From Thermomicrobiales bacterium (GTDB lineage: Bacteria > Chloroflexota > Chloroflexia > Thermomicrobiales > UBA6265): a stretch of DNA of 12,427 nt. The translations under genes and the position numbers were made by a program. The notes beneath the pieces were generated by a model. That model worked only from the letters and a program-made list of their open reading frames with translations, was not told where the DNA came from and searched no databases. Shown here in pieces: positions 1 through 6,065 of the stretch. Positions within the stretch are counted from its first letter, which is position 1. Every line of letters starts with the position of its first letter. The DNA lies in contig JAUJLY010000040.1 of assembly GCA_030447145.1 (NCBI GenBank), forward strand, positions 1-12,427. The letters are read 5' to 3'.

Positions 1-767
1 TCAACTGTGTCGGTTCGCTCTCTCGCTTCGTCTACGACCTGCTGGTCTGGGCGCGGACGGATGTCGATATCATCCGGATCGACGATTCCTTCATCCAGAT
101 CAGCTCGATCATGCCACAGAAGCGTAACCCGGTCGTGCTGGAGCATGTGCGGGTGAGGATCGGGTGGGTCTACGGTGAGGAGTCGGCGGTGGAGACGATC
201 GTCCATTCGGCGGCGTTCGGCGACACCAACGATGTTGAGGACCCGATGTTCGTCCCGCTGAACCGGGCGTTCGACGCCGCGGAGACGGTCCTCCGGCTCC
301 TGGCTGCCGTGCTGTCGACGGCGGCGTTCAATGTATCGGGGATGGAGCAGCGTGCGGCTGAGGGCAACACGACGACGACGGCGCTGGCGGATGCGCTGGT
401 GCAGGAGCACGGTATCCCGTTCCGGGGAGCCCACACCATCGTTTCCCGGATCGTGAGCCGCACGATGAGCGACGATGTGCCGATCACTGCCGAACTCGTG
501 AACGAGGTCAGCAGCGAAGTGCTGGGCACATCGCTGGATGTGACGCAGGAATTCGTCGCGAATGCGCTCGATCCGTGGGCCTTCGTCAACGCGCGCACGA
601 TCCCTGGTGGCCCGGCTCCGGAGACGACCCGGCAAGCGCTGGAGAGTGCGCGGCGTCGGCTGAATGCGGATCGGGGAGCCTTGGCAGGGGACAATGCCGC
701 CCTCAACGACGCGAGCACCGAGCGGCAGCGCCGGATAGATGCTTTGATGGCCGGAGCTGGTTCGTAG
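1..767 (+). CDS. Argininosuccinate lyase-like protein (fumarase/aspartase superfamily), C-terminal part
   Basis: The frame is open from the window edge (first full codon at base 3) to TAG at 765-767, about 254 residues; the N-terminus lies outside. The superfamily signature SSIMPQKRNP is read just after the start of the fragment, where ArgH enzymes carry the catalytic-serine loop. Further on, ADALVQEHGIPFRGAHTIV matches the ArgH C-terminal domain. ArgH cleaves argininosuccinate to arginine and fumarate in the cytoplasm. However, the stretch after the signature reads AFGDTNDVEDPMF, where canonical ArgH has a motif like YNKDxQEDKEPLFD. This resembles a paralogous ArgH-like lyase subfamily, so the substrate may not be argininosuccinate. 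It is followed by the remnant of a sugar ABC permease, hinting that the operon once coupled uptake to catabolism. Superfamily membership is firm, the exact reaction is not. Confidence 0.85.
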   Translation, partial: NCVGSLSRFVYDLLVWARTDVDIIRIDDSFIQISSIMPQKRNPVVLEHVRVRIGWVYGEESAVETIVHSAAFGDTNDVEDPMFVPLNRAFDAAETVLRLLAAVLSTAAFNVSGMEQRAAEGNTTTTALADALVQEHGIPFRGAHTIVSRIVSRTMSDDVPITAELVNEVSSEVLGTSLDVTQEFVANALDPWAFVNARTIPGGPAPETTRQALESARRRLNADRGALAGDNAALNDASTERQRRIDALMAGAGS

Positions 768-802
768 AGGGCCGTGAGATGCCGGCCTGTAGGGCGATGG
801 CC

Positions 803-925
803 CAGTGCTTGTTCCATCTGATCATGGCGGCGGCATCGCTCGCCACCGTGCCGGTGATCATCATCTTCCTGATCTTCCAGCGGCATATCGTCAAGGGCAT
901 TGCCTTGGCAGGGTTGAAGGGGTAG
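803..925 (+). pseudogene. Remnant: C-terminus of a carbohydrate ABC transporter permease (MalG/CUT1 type)
   Basis: The frame that ends with TAG at 923-925 encodes a hydrophobic segment, LIMAAASLATVPVIIIFLIF, followed by QRHIVKGIALAGLKG and stop. This is the typical last membrane helix and cytoplasmic tail of CUT1 sugar permeases, whose proteins commonly end in ...FQRYFVxGIxxxGLKG. Upstream of about base 803 the frame runs into unrelated sequence overlapping the end of the lyase gene, with no EAA loop or earlier helices. So only about 40 of the usual ~280 codons remain. It lies 38 bases after the lyase stop codon. Most likely a deletion removed the rest of the permease; no start or ribosome binding site for this piece is visible. 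Confidence 0.7.
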
Positions 926-1005
926 GGGAGGCTCACAGGGCGATTGCGCAGCGCCAGCAGGGACCCTTGCAATGGGGTTGATCTAGTCTGACGAGGATGG
1001 AGTCA

Positions 1006-1064
1006 ATGCGCTTCGCGCAGGATTCTTCCCCTTCGACGTTGCTCAGGGTCAGAATGAGGAAAAG
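1006..1064. repeat. Dispersed intergenic repeat, copy A
   Basis: The copy begins ATGCGCTTCGCGCAGGATTC and ends CAGAATGAGGAAA. It aligns with copy C at 8972-9016, which begins ATGCGCTTCCCGCGGGGATT and ends CGGAATGACGGAAA; copy A has about 13 extra bases in the middle. The 'GGATTCTTC...TCAGAATGA' style of element is a common dispersed non-coding repeat in bacterial genomes. No function can be assigned. Confidence 0.6.
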
Positions 1065-1095
1065 AGAGCGAGGTGCCGAGGGGTGTGCCCAAGAC

Positions 1096-1140
1096 GGCCC
1101 CTTGCTGTGCCAGAATGACGAAAGAGGGCGAGGGTGGCGA
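1096..1140. repeat. Dispersed intergenic repeat, copy B (partial)
   Basis: This lies about 61 bases after the matching part of copy A. It shares the core CAGAATGACGAAAGAGGGCG with CAGAATGAGGAAAAGAGAGC of copy A, and both are followed by a GAGG-rich stretch. The 5' half of the element is missing or unrecognisable. It looks like a partial tandem duplication of copy A. Confidence 0.5.
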
Positions 1141-1164
1141 GTTCGCCTACGGGAAGGTTATTGC

Positions 1165-1230
1165 TGTACGGGGCAACTCTATGTTGACCCGTTGCCGCCC
1201 AGCAGGGCGGACATAAAGTTCGCCCGTACA
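1165..1230. repeat. Imperfect inverted repeat, ~25-bp arms
   Basis: Left arm 1165-1190 starts TGTACGGGGCAACTCTATGT. The reverse complement of the right arm (1206-1230) is TGTACGGGCGAACTTTATGT plus CCGCC. About 20 of 25 positions agree, separated by a 15-base loop. The right arm (ACATAAAGTTCGCCCGTACA) is of a type often found dispersed in bacterial intergenic DNA. It has no T-tract, so it is not a standard terminator. It could be a REP/MITE-like element or two opposed copies of one short repeat. Confidence 0.65.
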
Positions 1231-1433
1231 GGTCAGGCTGGTGTCGGCCCCTGGCTGACCGCAAGGGACGACGTTGGCTGCGACAATGTGCCGCTCCCGC
1301 TCAGTCACTACGTGACTGCCTATGCATCGTCCGCTACACCCTCCTCCTGGCGGACCTGAGTAAGGGGAACCTATGTCCAGCGGCGCGGTATCGGGTCGCC
1401 GATGCTCGTGTCCGTGGAGATCGAGAAAGAGGG

Positions 1434-2066
1434 TCACCCGGGCATGTCCTCGACATTGAGGGCCGCATCGCGGATCGCAGCCAGAAGCGGGTGGTCGATC
1501 TCCTTCCGCGCCATGTCGGCGAAGCCCTGGACCGGGATATCCGGATGCTCGCGCAGGTAGCTGCGGGATTGGAGGAACGCCTCCAGCCGGTCGACTTCCT
1601 TGACGAAGCGGGCCTCAGGCGAGCCCTGCTCTTCATACTCTGACCAGAGCGACCTGATCTCCTCGCCCATGCTCTCCGGCATGAGCGCGATCAGATGGGC
1701 GGCTGCCCGCTCCTCATCCTGGCGCTTGGCGGCCCTGTTCTCAGGTGTCCTCAGGTGACGGACGCTGAAGAATGCCCGCAGTGCGTCCGGGTCACCGGAT
1801 GGGGGAATCTCGTCTGCCTCGTATGGTGGGCGGTCGCCTATCAGCGCTTCGGCCATGTCGTGAATGATCGCGAGCTTCAGCATTCGGTCGGCATCCAGCG
1901 TCCCGTCCTCGTGGGCGAGGGACCAGGCGATCAGCGCGGTCATCAGCGTGTGGTCCGCGACAGATTCGACCTGCTCGCGGGGTATACTCCTGTCGATCCA
2001 GCCAGTGCGTTTGGTGCGCTTCAGGTGCTCCAATGTGCGGAAGAGCGCGAGGAGGTCGCCGGTCAT
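1434..2066 (-). CDS. HD-domain phosphohydrolase, HDDC2/YfbR-like (5'-deoxynucleotidase family)
   Basis: This 210-residue cytoplasmic protein has the HDDC2 landmarks in order: RTGW at 20-23, a first His in VADHT (H39), the HD pair in IIHDMAEALIGD (H69, D70, with E73 and D78) and a distal Asp in KEVDRLEAF (D159). HDDC2/YfbR proteins remove phosphate from deoxynucleoside 5'-monophosphates, so a nucleotide-pool role is likely by family; the exact substrate is inferred. I chose ATG at 2066 because it overlaps the stop of the upstream hydrolase gene (ATGA, 2063-2066) and is preceded by GAGGGGG. A longer reading to 2120 would overlap that gene further without reason. The overlap implies translational coupling with the hydrolase. 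Confidence 0.85.
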   Translation of the reverse strand: MTGDLLALFRTLEHLKRTKRTGWIDRSIPREQVESVADHTLMTALIAWSLAHEDGTLDADRMLKLAIIHDMAEALIGDRPPYEADEIPPSGDPDALRAFFSVRHLRTPENRAAKRQDEERAAAHLIALMPESMGEEIRSLWSEYEEQGSPEARFVKEVDRLEAFLQSRSYLREHPDIPVQGFADMARKEIDHPLLAAIRDAALNVEDMPG

Positions 2067-2839
2067 GCCCCCTCTGCGCCTCCAAGATGCTGATCCAGGA
2101 AGTCCAGGGTGCGCTCCCATGCGTCCTGGGAGGCAGCATATGCCGCGCTGTCCGGGTCGAAGGTCAGGAAGCCATGACCGACATCCGGGTACCGGAAGAA
2201 CTGGTGCGGCTTTTTGTACTGCTGCAGCTTGTAGTCGTATGCAGCAACGTTGTCCATCCCGACGGCGCTGTCCTCTTCACCCCAGAAGCCAAGGAGGGGA
2301 GAGGCGATACCCACGGCCTCCTCCTCATCGATCGGCAGGACGGGGTTGTTGGGGGTGCGCTCCCGCACCGGGAAGCCGTAGAACGAGACGCTGGCATCCG
2401 GCACCGGTTCGCGGCTGGCGGCGAGCATTACCATGCTGCCGCCCCAGCACATGCCGATGGTGCCGATACGTCCGGTGGAAGCGCCATGGTCCCTCAGCCA
2501 GGTGAGGGTCGCCTGGATGTCGGCGAGCGCGTCCTCCTGGACGACCTGGGATGCACGCTCGCGCACTTCCTCACGCGTAGGATTTTCCAGTGCGCCCTGG
2601 CGGAAGTAGAGATCCGGCAGGGCGGCAATGTATCCGGCGCCGGCGAGACGACGCGTGAGGTCCTGGTAGAACGCGTTGGCACCGTGGATGTCGTGCATGA
2701 CGAGGACGGCCGGGGCCGATGTCTGCTCGGGCAGGACGACGAGGAGTGGAAGCGATCCTCCCTCGACCGGGAGGGTGTGGTTCTGTTCCTGCAACTGTGA
2801 TCCGCCTGAGACCGGATGTGGACAGGTGTCGTGGCACAA
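2063..2839 (-). CDS. Dienelactone hydrolase family protein
   Basis: A 258-residue alpha/beta hydrolase of DLH type. The nucleophile elbow is GMCWGG (Cys131), followed by the acid in GEEDSAVG (Asp190) and the His in GHGF (His222), giving the Cys-Asp-His triad of the family. DLH enzymes open lactone rings such as dienelactone in chloroaromatic breakdown, but many members act on unknown esters or lactones, so the substrate is open. The start is TTG at 2839, supported by GGAAGGAG seven bases upstream; no better ATG or GTG has such a site. The first ~20 residues are poorly conserved in appearance and do not look like a signal peptide. It is the first gene of a coupled pair with the HD phosphohydrolase and is divergent from the MFS gene. 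Confidence 0.88.
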   Translation of the reverse strand: MCHDTCPHPVSGGSQLQEQNHTLPVEGGSLPLLVVLPEQTSAPAVLVMHDIHGANAFYQDLTRRLAGAGYIAALPDLYFRQGALENPTREEVRERASQVVQEDALADIQATLTWLRDHGASTGRIGTIGMCWGGSMVMLAASREPVPDASVSFYGFPVRERTPNNPVLPIDEEEAVGIASPLLGFWGEEDSAVGMDNVAAYDYKLQQYKKPHQFFRYPDVGHGFLTFDPDSAAYAASQDAWERTLDFLDQHLGGAEGA

Positions 2840-2992
2840 GGCGCTGCTCCTTCCAATGTCCCGCGATGGAACGGATGTCTACACAATCTCTGTCAACCGA
2901 TCATACCAGCCCTCCGGACGCCAGTGACACAGGGAGCCGTTCGTGGTACATCCTGACCGGCGATATGGTCTTTGTACGGGAAGTAGCAACAC

Positions 2993-4237
2993 GTGATTCG
3001 ATTCGGGCGCAAGGGACATCACAATCGGGCAATGACGGTCCTGGGCGTTGCCTGCCTTGCCGTCTTCTTCTCGGGCCCGGGACAGACCTACGGTGTCTCT
3101 ACCTTCGTCGACCCGATGATCGGCGAGCTGGAAATCAGCCGATCGCTCTATGCCACGGCGTACTCCTTCGGCACGCTCATGAGTGCCGGCGCGCTCGTGC
3201 TTGTCGGGCGCCAGATCGATCGCATTGGCGAGCGCGCCGTGCTGTTGATGGCAAACATCGGGTTTGCGGCGGCGCTGCTGATCCTGAGCGCAGCACAGGG
3301 ACCCTTGTGGCTCTTCTTCGGGTTTGCCCTGCTGCGCACCTGTGGATCGGGCGTCCTGACGCTGGCGGCACGAACGCTGATCCCGCACTGGTTCGTGCGC
3401 CGGAGGGGATGGGCCTTTTCGATGATCGGCTTGGCGAGCGCGGTCAGCCTGGCGCTCTTCCCATTGCTGCACAGCCAGACCGTCCAGGCCCTGGGATGGC
3501 GCGGGGCCTGGCGACTCGACGCCATCGTGCTGATTGTGCTGCTCCTGCCGCCGGTACTCCTGTTCGTCCGCAACCGTCCAGCGGATGTTGGCTACGTCGT
3601 GGATCGTGACGCGAATGGTGCGTCGACTGTCTCCTCCTCCCACGGAGAGGAAGGGATGACCCTGCGAGAGGCGATGCGGACACCCTCGTTCTGGGCGATC
3701 GTCGGGGCGAGCCTCGTGCCTTCGCTCGTGGTGACCGGTCTCGCGTTCAACCAGGTGGCGATTTTCACGGAGCGTGGGTTGCCAAAGACGCTCACGGCGA
3801 CAACGTTCACGGTGGAGTCCGTGTTCCAGCTAATGGTGACGATGGGTGTTGGCTGGCTGGTCGATCGCTACCCGGTGAAATACACCCTGGCGGGGGGTCA
3901 GGTTGCGCTCGCCCTGGCGATGGTCTGCCTGATGCTGGCCCAGGGGCCCGTGCTCTCCTATGCCTATGCGGCGTTGCGCGGGGCGTCGTCCGGGATGTGG
4001 ATGGTCTCGGCAGACGTCGCCTGGCCGCTCTACTACGGACGCAAGCATCTGGGAAGCATCCGCGGGGTCGGCTTTGCCCTGGGCGTCGTCGGCGCGGCGC
4101 TGGGTCCGCTTCCGTTCGGGTTCGCCTACGATGCATTCGGGAACTATGGTGTCGCGATTGCGGCACTCCTGGTGTTGCCGGTGGCGGCCACGGTCGCGAT
4201 GTTGCTCGTTCGTGCTCCGCACCGCCAGTTCTCGTGA
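2993..4237 (+). CDS. MFS transporter (oxalate/formate antiporter or MCT-like group)
   Basis: A 414-residue integral inner-membrane protein with about twelve hydrophobic segments in two halves. The first-half loop reads VGRQIDRIGERAVLL (72 onwards), a variant of MFS motif A; the matching second-half loop is GVGWLVDRYPVKY. A charged central loop (RDANGASTVSSSHGEEGMT) separates the halves. The early YGVSTFVDPMIGELEISRS segment is typical of MFS groups related to OFA and monocarboxylate carriers, so an organic anion is a reasonable but unproven substrate. GTG at 2993 has a weak GGGAAG upstream and gives a basic N-terminus before helix 1; ATG at 3032 is an alternative start. It is transcribed away from the hydrolase pair across 153 bases. 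Confidence 0.88.
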   Translation: MIRFGRKGHHNRAMTVLGVACLAVFFSGPGQTYGVSTFVDPMIGELEISRSLYATAYSFGTLMSAGALVLVGRQIDRIGERAVLLMANIGFAAALLILSAAQGPLWLFFGFALLRTCGSGVLTLAARTLIPHWFVRRRGWAFSMIGLASAVSLALFPLLHSQTVQALGWRGAWRLDAIVLIVLLLPPVLLFVRNRPADVGYVVDRDANGASTVSSSHGEEGMTLREAMRTPSFWAIVGASLVPSLVVTGLAFNQVAIFTERGLPKTLTATTFTVESVFQLMVTMGVGWLVDRYPVKYTLAGGQVALALAMVCLMLAQGPVLSYAYAALRGASSGMWMVSADVAWPLYYGRKHLGSIRGVGFALGVVGAALGPLPFGFAYDAFGNYGVAIAALLVLPVAATVAMLLVRAPHRQFS

Positions 4238-4328
4238 ACAGGAGCCAGGGGCCCAACCATCATCTCATGCGCGTCTTTGCAGTGAGAGATCCGGAATGAC
4301 TGAGCCTGGGAACGGGAGAGGCCTCTAA

Positions 4329-5224
4329 TCAGGGCTTAACGGCCCACAGGTAGGCGACTGCCAGCGGGAAGTAGCCCTGTCCCTGCTCCACCAGTGGACG
4401 AAGGTGCGCCACGAATGAGTCCGCCTCTTCCTGTGTCAGCACATCGGCCATGATCTCGGCCAATGTCGGGATTGTTGGATTGAAGGCAGTGTGGACGAAT
4501 GTCTCCTATGGCCGGGGTGGCCACCTTGTGATGTCGACATGGAGCTCCAGATGCCGCTCAGCGAACCCGGCGCGTTCGGCGAAGGCGAGAAGATTGCGCT
4601 CGTCGAAGTTCATCATCTGATCAGAATCGATGGGCTGGCGCTGTGCGTATACGGAGTGAATCTTTTCGGCAATGTCCTGGACCGGTGAGACGTCGAACCC
4701 CCAGAAGCGATTTGGATCTTCGTCGTAGCTGTACCGGTTTATCGGCTCGAAAAGTGAAACGTGCCCTCCGGGCCGCAGCACCCGCCCCATTTCATTGAAG
4801 TAACCTTGCTTGTCGGCGACGTAGATCAGGACAGACCGGGTTGTCACCGCATCGACAGTCGCATCCCCGATTGCGGAAAGATCGTCTGCTGGTGCATGGA
4901 TGAACCGGCAGCGATCCATGACGCCCATCTGCCTTGCAAGAGCCTCGTCAAGATCCAGCAGGTCCCGGGAGATATCGCTGAAGATCACCTGTCCCGTTGT
5001 CCCAATGTGCTCGAGCGCACCAAAGGCGATCAGGCCGTCTCCTGTACCGACATCGGCAGTACCGTGCCTTCACACAGGTTGGCGTTAGACAGCACCTTGT
5101 CGCGGACGGGATACAGGTGGTCAAGTGCTCGCTGCCGTTCCGAGGGATCCCCGCCGAAGCGGCGGTGCAGGAGCCACTCGGCCCAGACATCGCGTTCCGG
5201 TTGATCCATAGCCTCAACTGGCAT
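4329..5224 (-). pseudogene. Class I SAM-dependent methyltransferase, frameshift plus in-frame TAG
   Basis: ATG at 5224 has a strong AGGAGG seven bases upstream. The first ~57 codons read MPVEAMDQPERDVWAEWLLH and on to NANLCEGTVL. There the frame breaks near 5055-5057, and the SAM motif I, DVGTGDGLIAFGAL, continues one frame over, so one base appears missing. The shifted frame then contains motif-II/III-like stretches (VLIYVADKQGYF, RVLRPGGHVSLFEP) and reaches an in-frame TAG at 4506-4508. After it, the same frame continues with ETFVHTAFNPTIPTL and VAHLRPLVEQGQ and ends in LAVAYLWAVKP with TGA at 4329-4331, the natural end. The TAG probably replaces a Trp TGG. The intact enzyme would be about 298 residues. 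The substrate is unknown. As written, no full-length protein is made. Confidence 0.85.
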
Positions 5225-5285
5225 GCGCCATCCTCCTGTCGCCGCCTGGGCGGCATCACATTCCTTGCCTCTCCCCCAAGGTAGC

Positions 5286-5317
5286 AAAAGGCCGCCGCAG
5301 ATGACTCTACGACGGCC
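5286..5317 (-). terminator. Rho-independent terminator of the XRE gene
   Basis: On the minus strand, GGCCGTCG (5317-5310) can pair with CGGCGGCC (5297-5290) with one G-U pair around a 12-base loop, followed at once by TTTT. It lies 26 bases after the XRE stop codon and before the methyltransferase start, so it should separate the two genes. Confidence 0.75.
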
Positions 5318-5342
5318 GGAGCATGTCTCCTGATTTCGAGTG

Positions 5343-5606
5343 CTACCCGGGGTTATGCGGTTCCCCTTCGATCGCAGCCAGAATGGTCGGTGTCGGCAGG
5401 CGCATACTTCGGGCCGCTCCACTGAATTCGGCAATCTCGGCGGGCTGCATGTCCAGTGCCTCACTGAGCCGGCGCGCGATGTGCGGCCTTGGCTCGGACT
5501 TGCGCAATTCAATCTGGGATACGGTCACCCGTGCCACACCGGCACGGTCGGCCAACGTTTGTTGCGACATGTGTCGCCGTTGCCGCGCTTCCCGAAGCGT
5601 CAGCAT
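5343..5606 (-). CDS. Small XRE-family HTH transcriptional regulator
   Basis: An 87-residue protein that is almost entirely a Cro/C1-type helix-turn-helix: LREARQRRHMSQQTLADRAG (4-23), then VARVTVSQIELRKSEPRP, whose middle is the expected recognition helix, then a third and fourth helix to about residue 60. The tail has no recognisable effector domain. DNA binding as a dimer is expected from the family. ATG at 5606 is chosen because GGGAG lies about nine bases upstream and the HTH begins right after it; an ATG at 5657 would add 17 unrelated residues. A strong terminator follows. A 12-bp perfect inverted repeat directly upstream is a candidate autoregulatory site. Targets are unknown. Confidence 0.85.
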   Translation of the reverse strand: MLTLREARQRRHMSQQTLADRAGVARVTVSQIELRKSEPRPHIARRLSEALDMQPAEIAEFSGAARSMRLPTPTILAAIEGEPHNPG

Positions 5607-5633
5607 GCCAATTACTCCCTCTCCATCCACCCT

Positions 5634-5674
5634 TGGCCATCCAGTGTGCGGGGGCACGGGCTACTGGATGGCCA
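5634..5674. promoter_or_regulatory. Perfect 12-bp inverted repeat upstream of the XRE gene
   Basis: TGGCCATCCAGT at 5634-5645 is the exact reverse complement of ACTGGATGGCCA at 5663-5674, with 17 bases between. It lies 28-68 bases upstream of the XRE start codon. Arms of this length suit either an operator for a dimeric regulator or a hairpin in the 5' untranslated region. Assignment to the XRE protein itself is inference. Confidence 0.5.
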
Positions 5675-5691
5675 GATCGGTGTTCCCGATC
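5675..5691. promoter_or_regulatory. Second short palindrome abutting the large one
   Basis: GATCGG (5675-5680) and CCGATC (5686-5691) form a 6-bp perfect inverted repeat with a 5-base spacer, starting at the base after the large inverted repeat. Its spacing is typical of an operator half-site pair, but six-base arms can also arise by chance. Confidence 0.3.
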
Positions 5692-5702
5692 GTCCCGCAA
5701 GT

Positions 5703-5731
5703 ATCGTAGTCTGCGCGTTATGGACATTGAA
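5703..5731 (-). promoter_or_regulatory. Candidate promoter of the XRE gene
   Basis: On the minus strand, TTCAAT (5731-5726) and TACGAT (5708-5703) are separated by 17 bases, matching 3/6 and 4/6 of the sigma-70 consensus. Transcription would start near 5696 and place both palindromes in the leader. The match is weak and serves only as a guide. Confidence 0.3.
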
Positions 5732-5814
5732 AGGTATACGAACGGCTTTCCCTTTTGGTAATCCTGAAGAGTAGGGGAGAGCGGATGTTGTTGTATTTCT
5801 GTAAAAGCAGTACG

Positions 5815-5842
5815 TTCACATCGCCAGCAGGGTGCGTATGTT
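5815..5842 (+). promoter_or_regulatory. Candidate promoter for the M29 aminopeptidase
   Basis: TTCACA (5815-5820) and TATGTT (5837-5842) are spaced by 16 bases, matching 5/6 and 4/6 of the sigma-70 consensus. It would give a leader of about 215 bases before the start at 6066. The rest of the 5607-6065 gap shows no gene; a small TGTTG...CAACA hairpin near 5940-5956 is the only other structure I see. Confidence 0.3.
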
Positions 5843-6065
5843 GTCGCAATCGCTGAAAAGGGGCCGAGGACACACCATGTGCCGCGCTGGAAAGGGAGAG
5901 CGAAACGTCAGCAGATCGAGTGCCGATCCTTCAACACGGATGTTGTAGCTTGCAACAAAAGAGGGCGATTCCAGACATGGTCCGTCTCATGCTACGCACC
6001 AGGCATATGCACGTGCCAATCAGGCTGCTGCTCTTGGAATGCGCGCAAGGAACGGAGAGGTAAGG

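Larger units (their letters stand above)
926..1433. other. Gene-free intergenic region with repeats
   Basis: About 500 bases without a credible gene. Open frames here are rich in Arg, His, Pro and Cys, have no ribosome binding sites and match no family I know. It holds two neighbouring copies of a dispersed repeat (1006-1064 and 1096-1140), a long imperfect inverted repeat (1165-1230) and a perfect 7-bp-arm palindrome with a TAC centre (1302-1318). The downstream gene on the other strand ends at 1434, so no promoter is required here for it. Confidence 0.6.

Noticed and set aside
170..886. Long open frame antisense to the lyase
   Set aside because: Rich in Ser, Arg and Ala with no family resemblance; it mirrors a well-supported gene in GC-rich DNA.
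1240..1370. Possible T-box-like or other structured leader on the minus strand
   Set aside because: A few phrases recall leader RNAs and a 7-bp-arm palindrome is present at 1302-1318, but there is no T-box sequence, specifier loop or downstream synthetase or amino-acid gene.
2868..2896. Perfect TTGACA on the minus strand upstream of the hydrolase gene (2896-2891)
   Set aside because: No -10-like hexamer at 16-18 bases from it, so it is not called as a promoter.
4310..4330. Palindrome AGAGGCCTCT between the MFS and methyltransferase genes as a terminator
   Set aside because: No loop and no T-tract; a ten-base palindrome alone is not enough.
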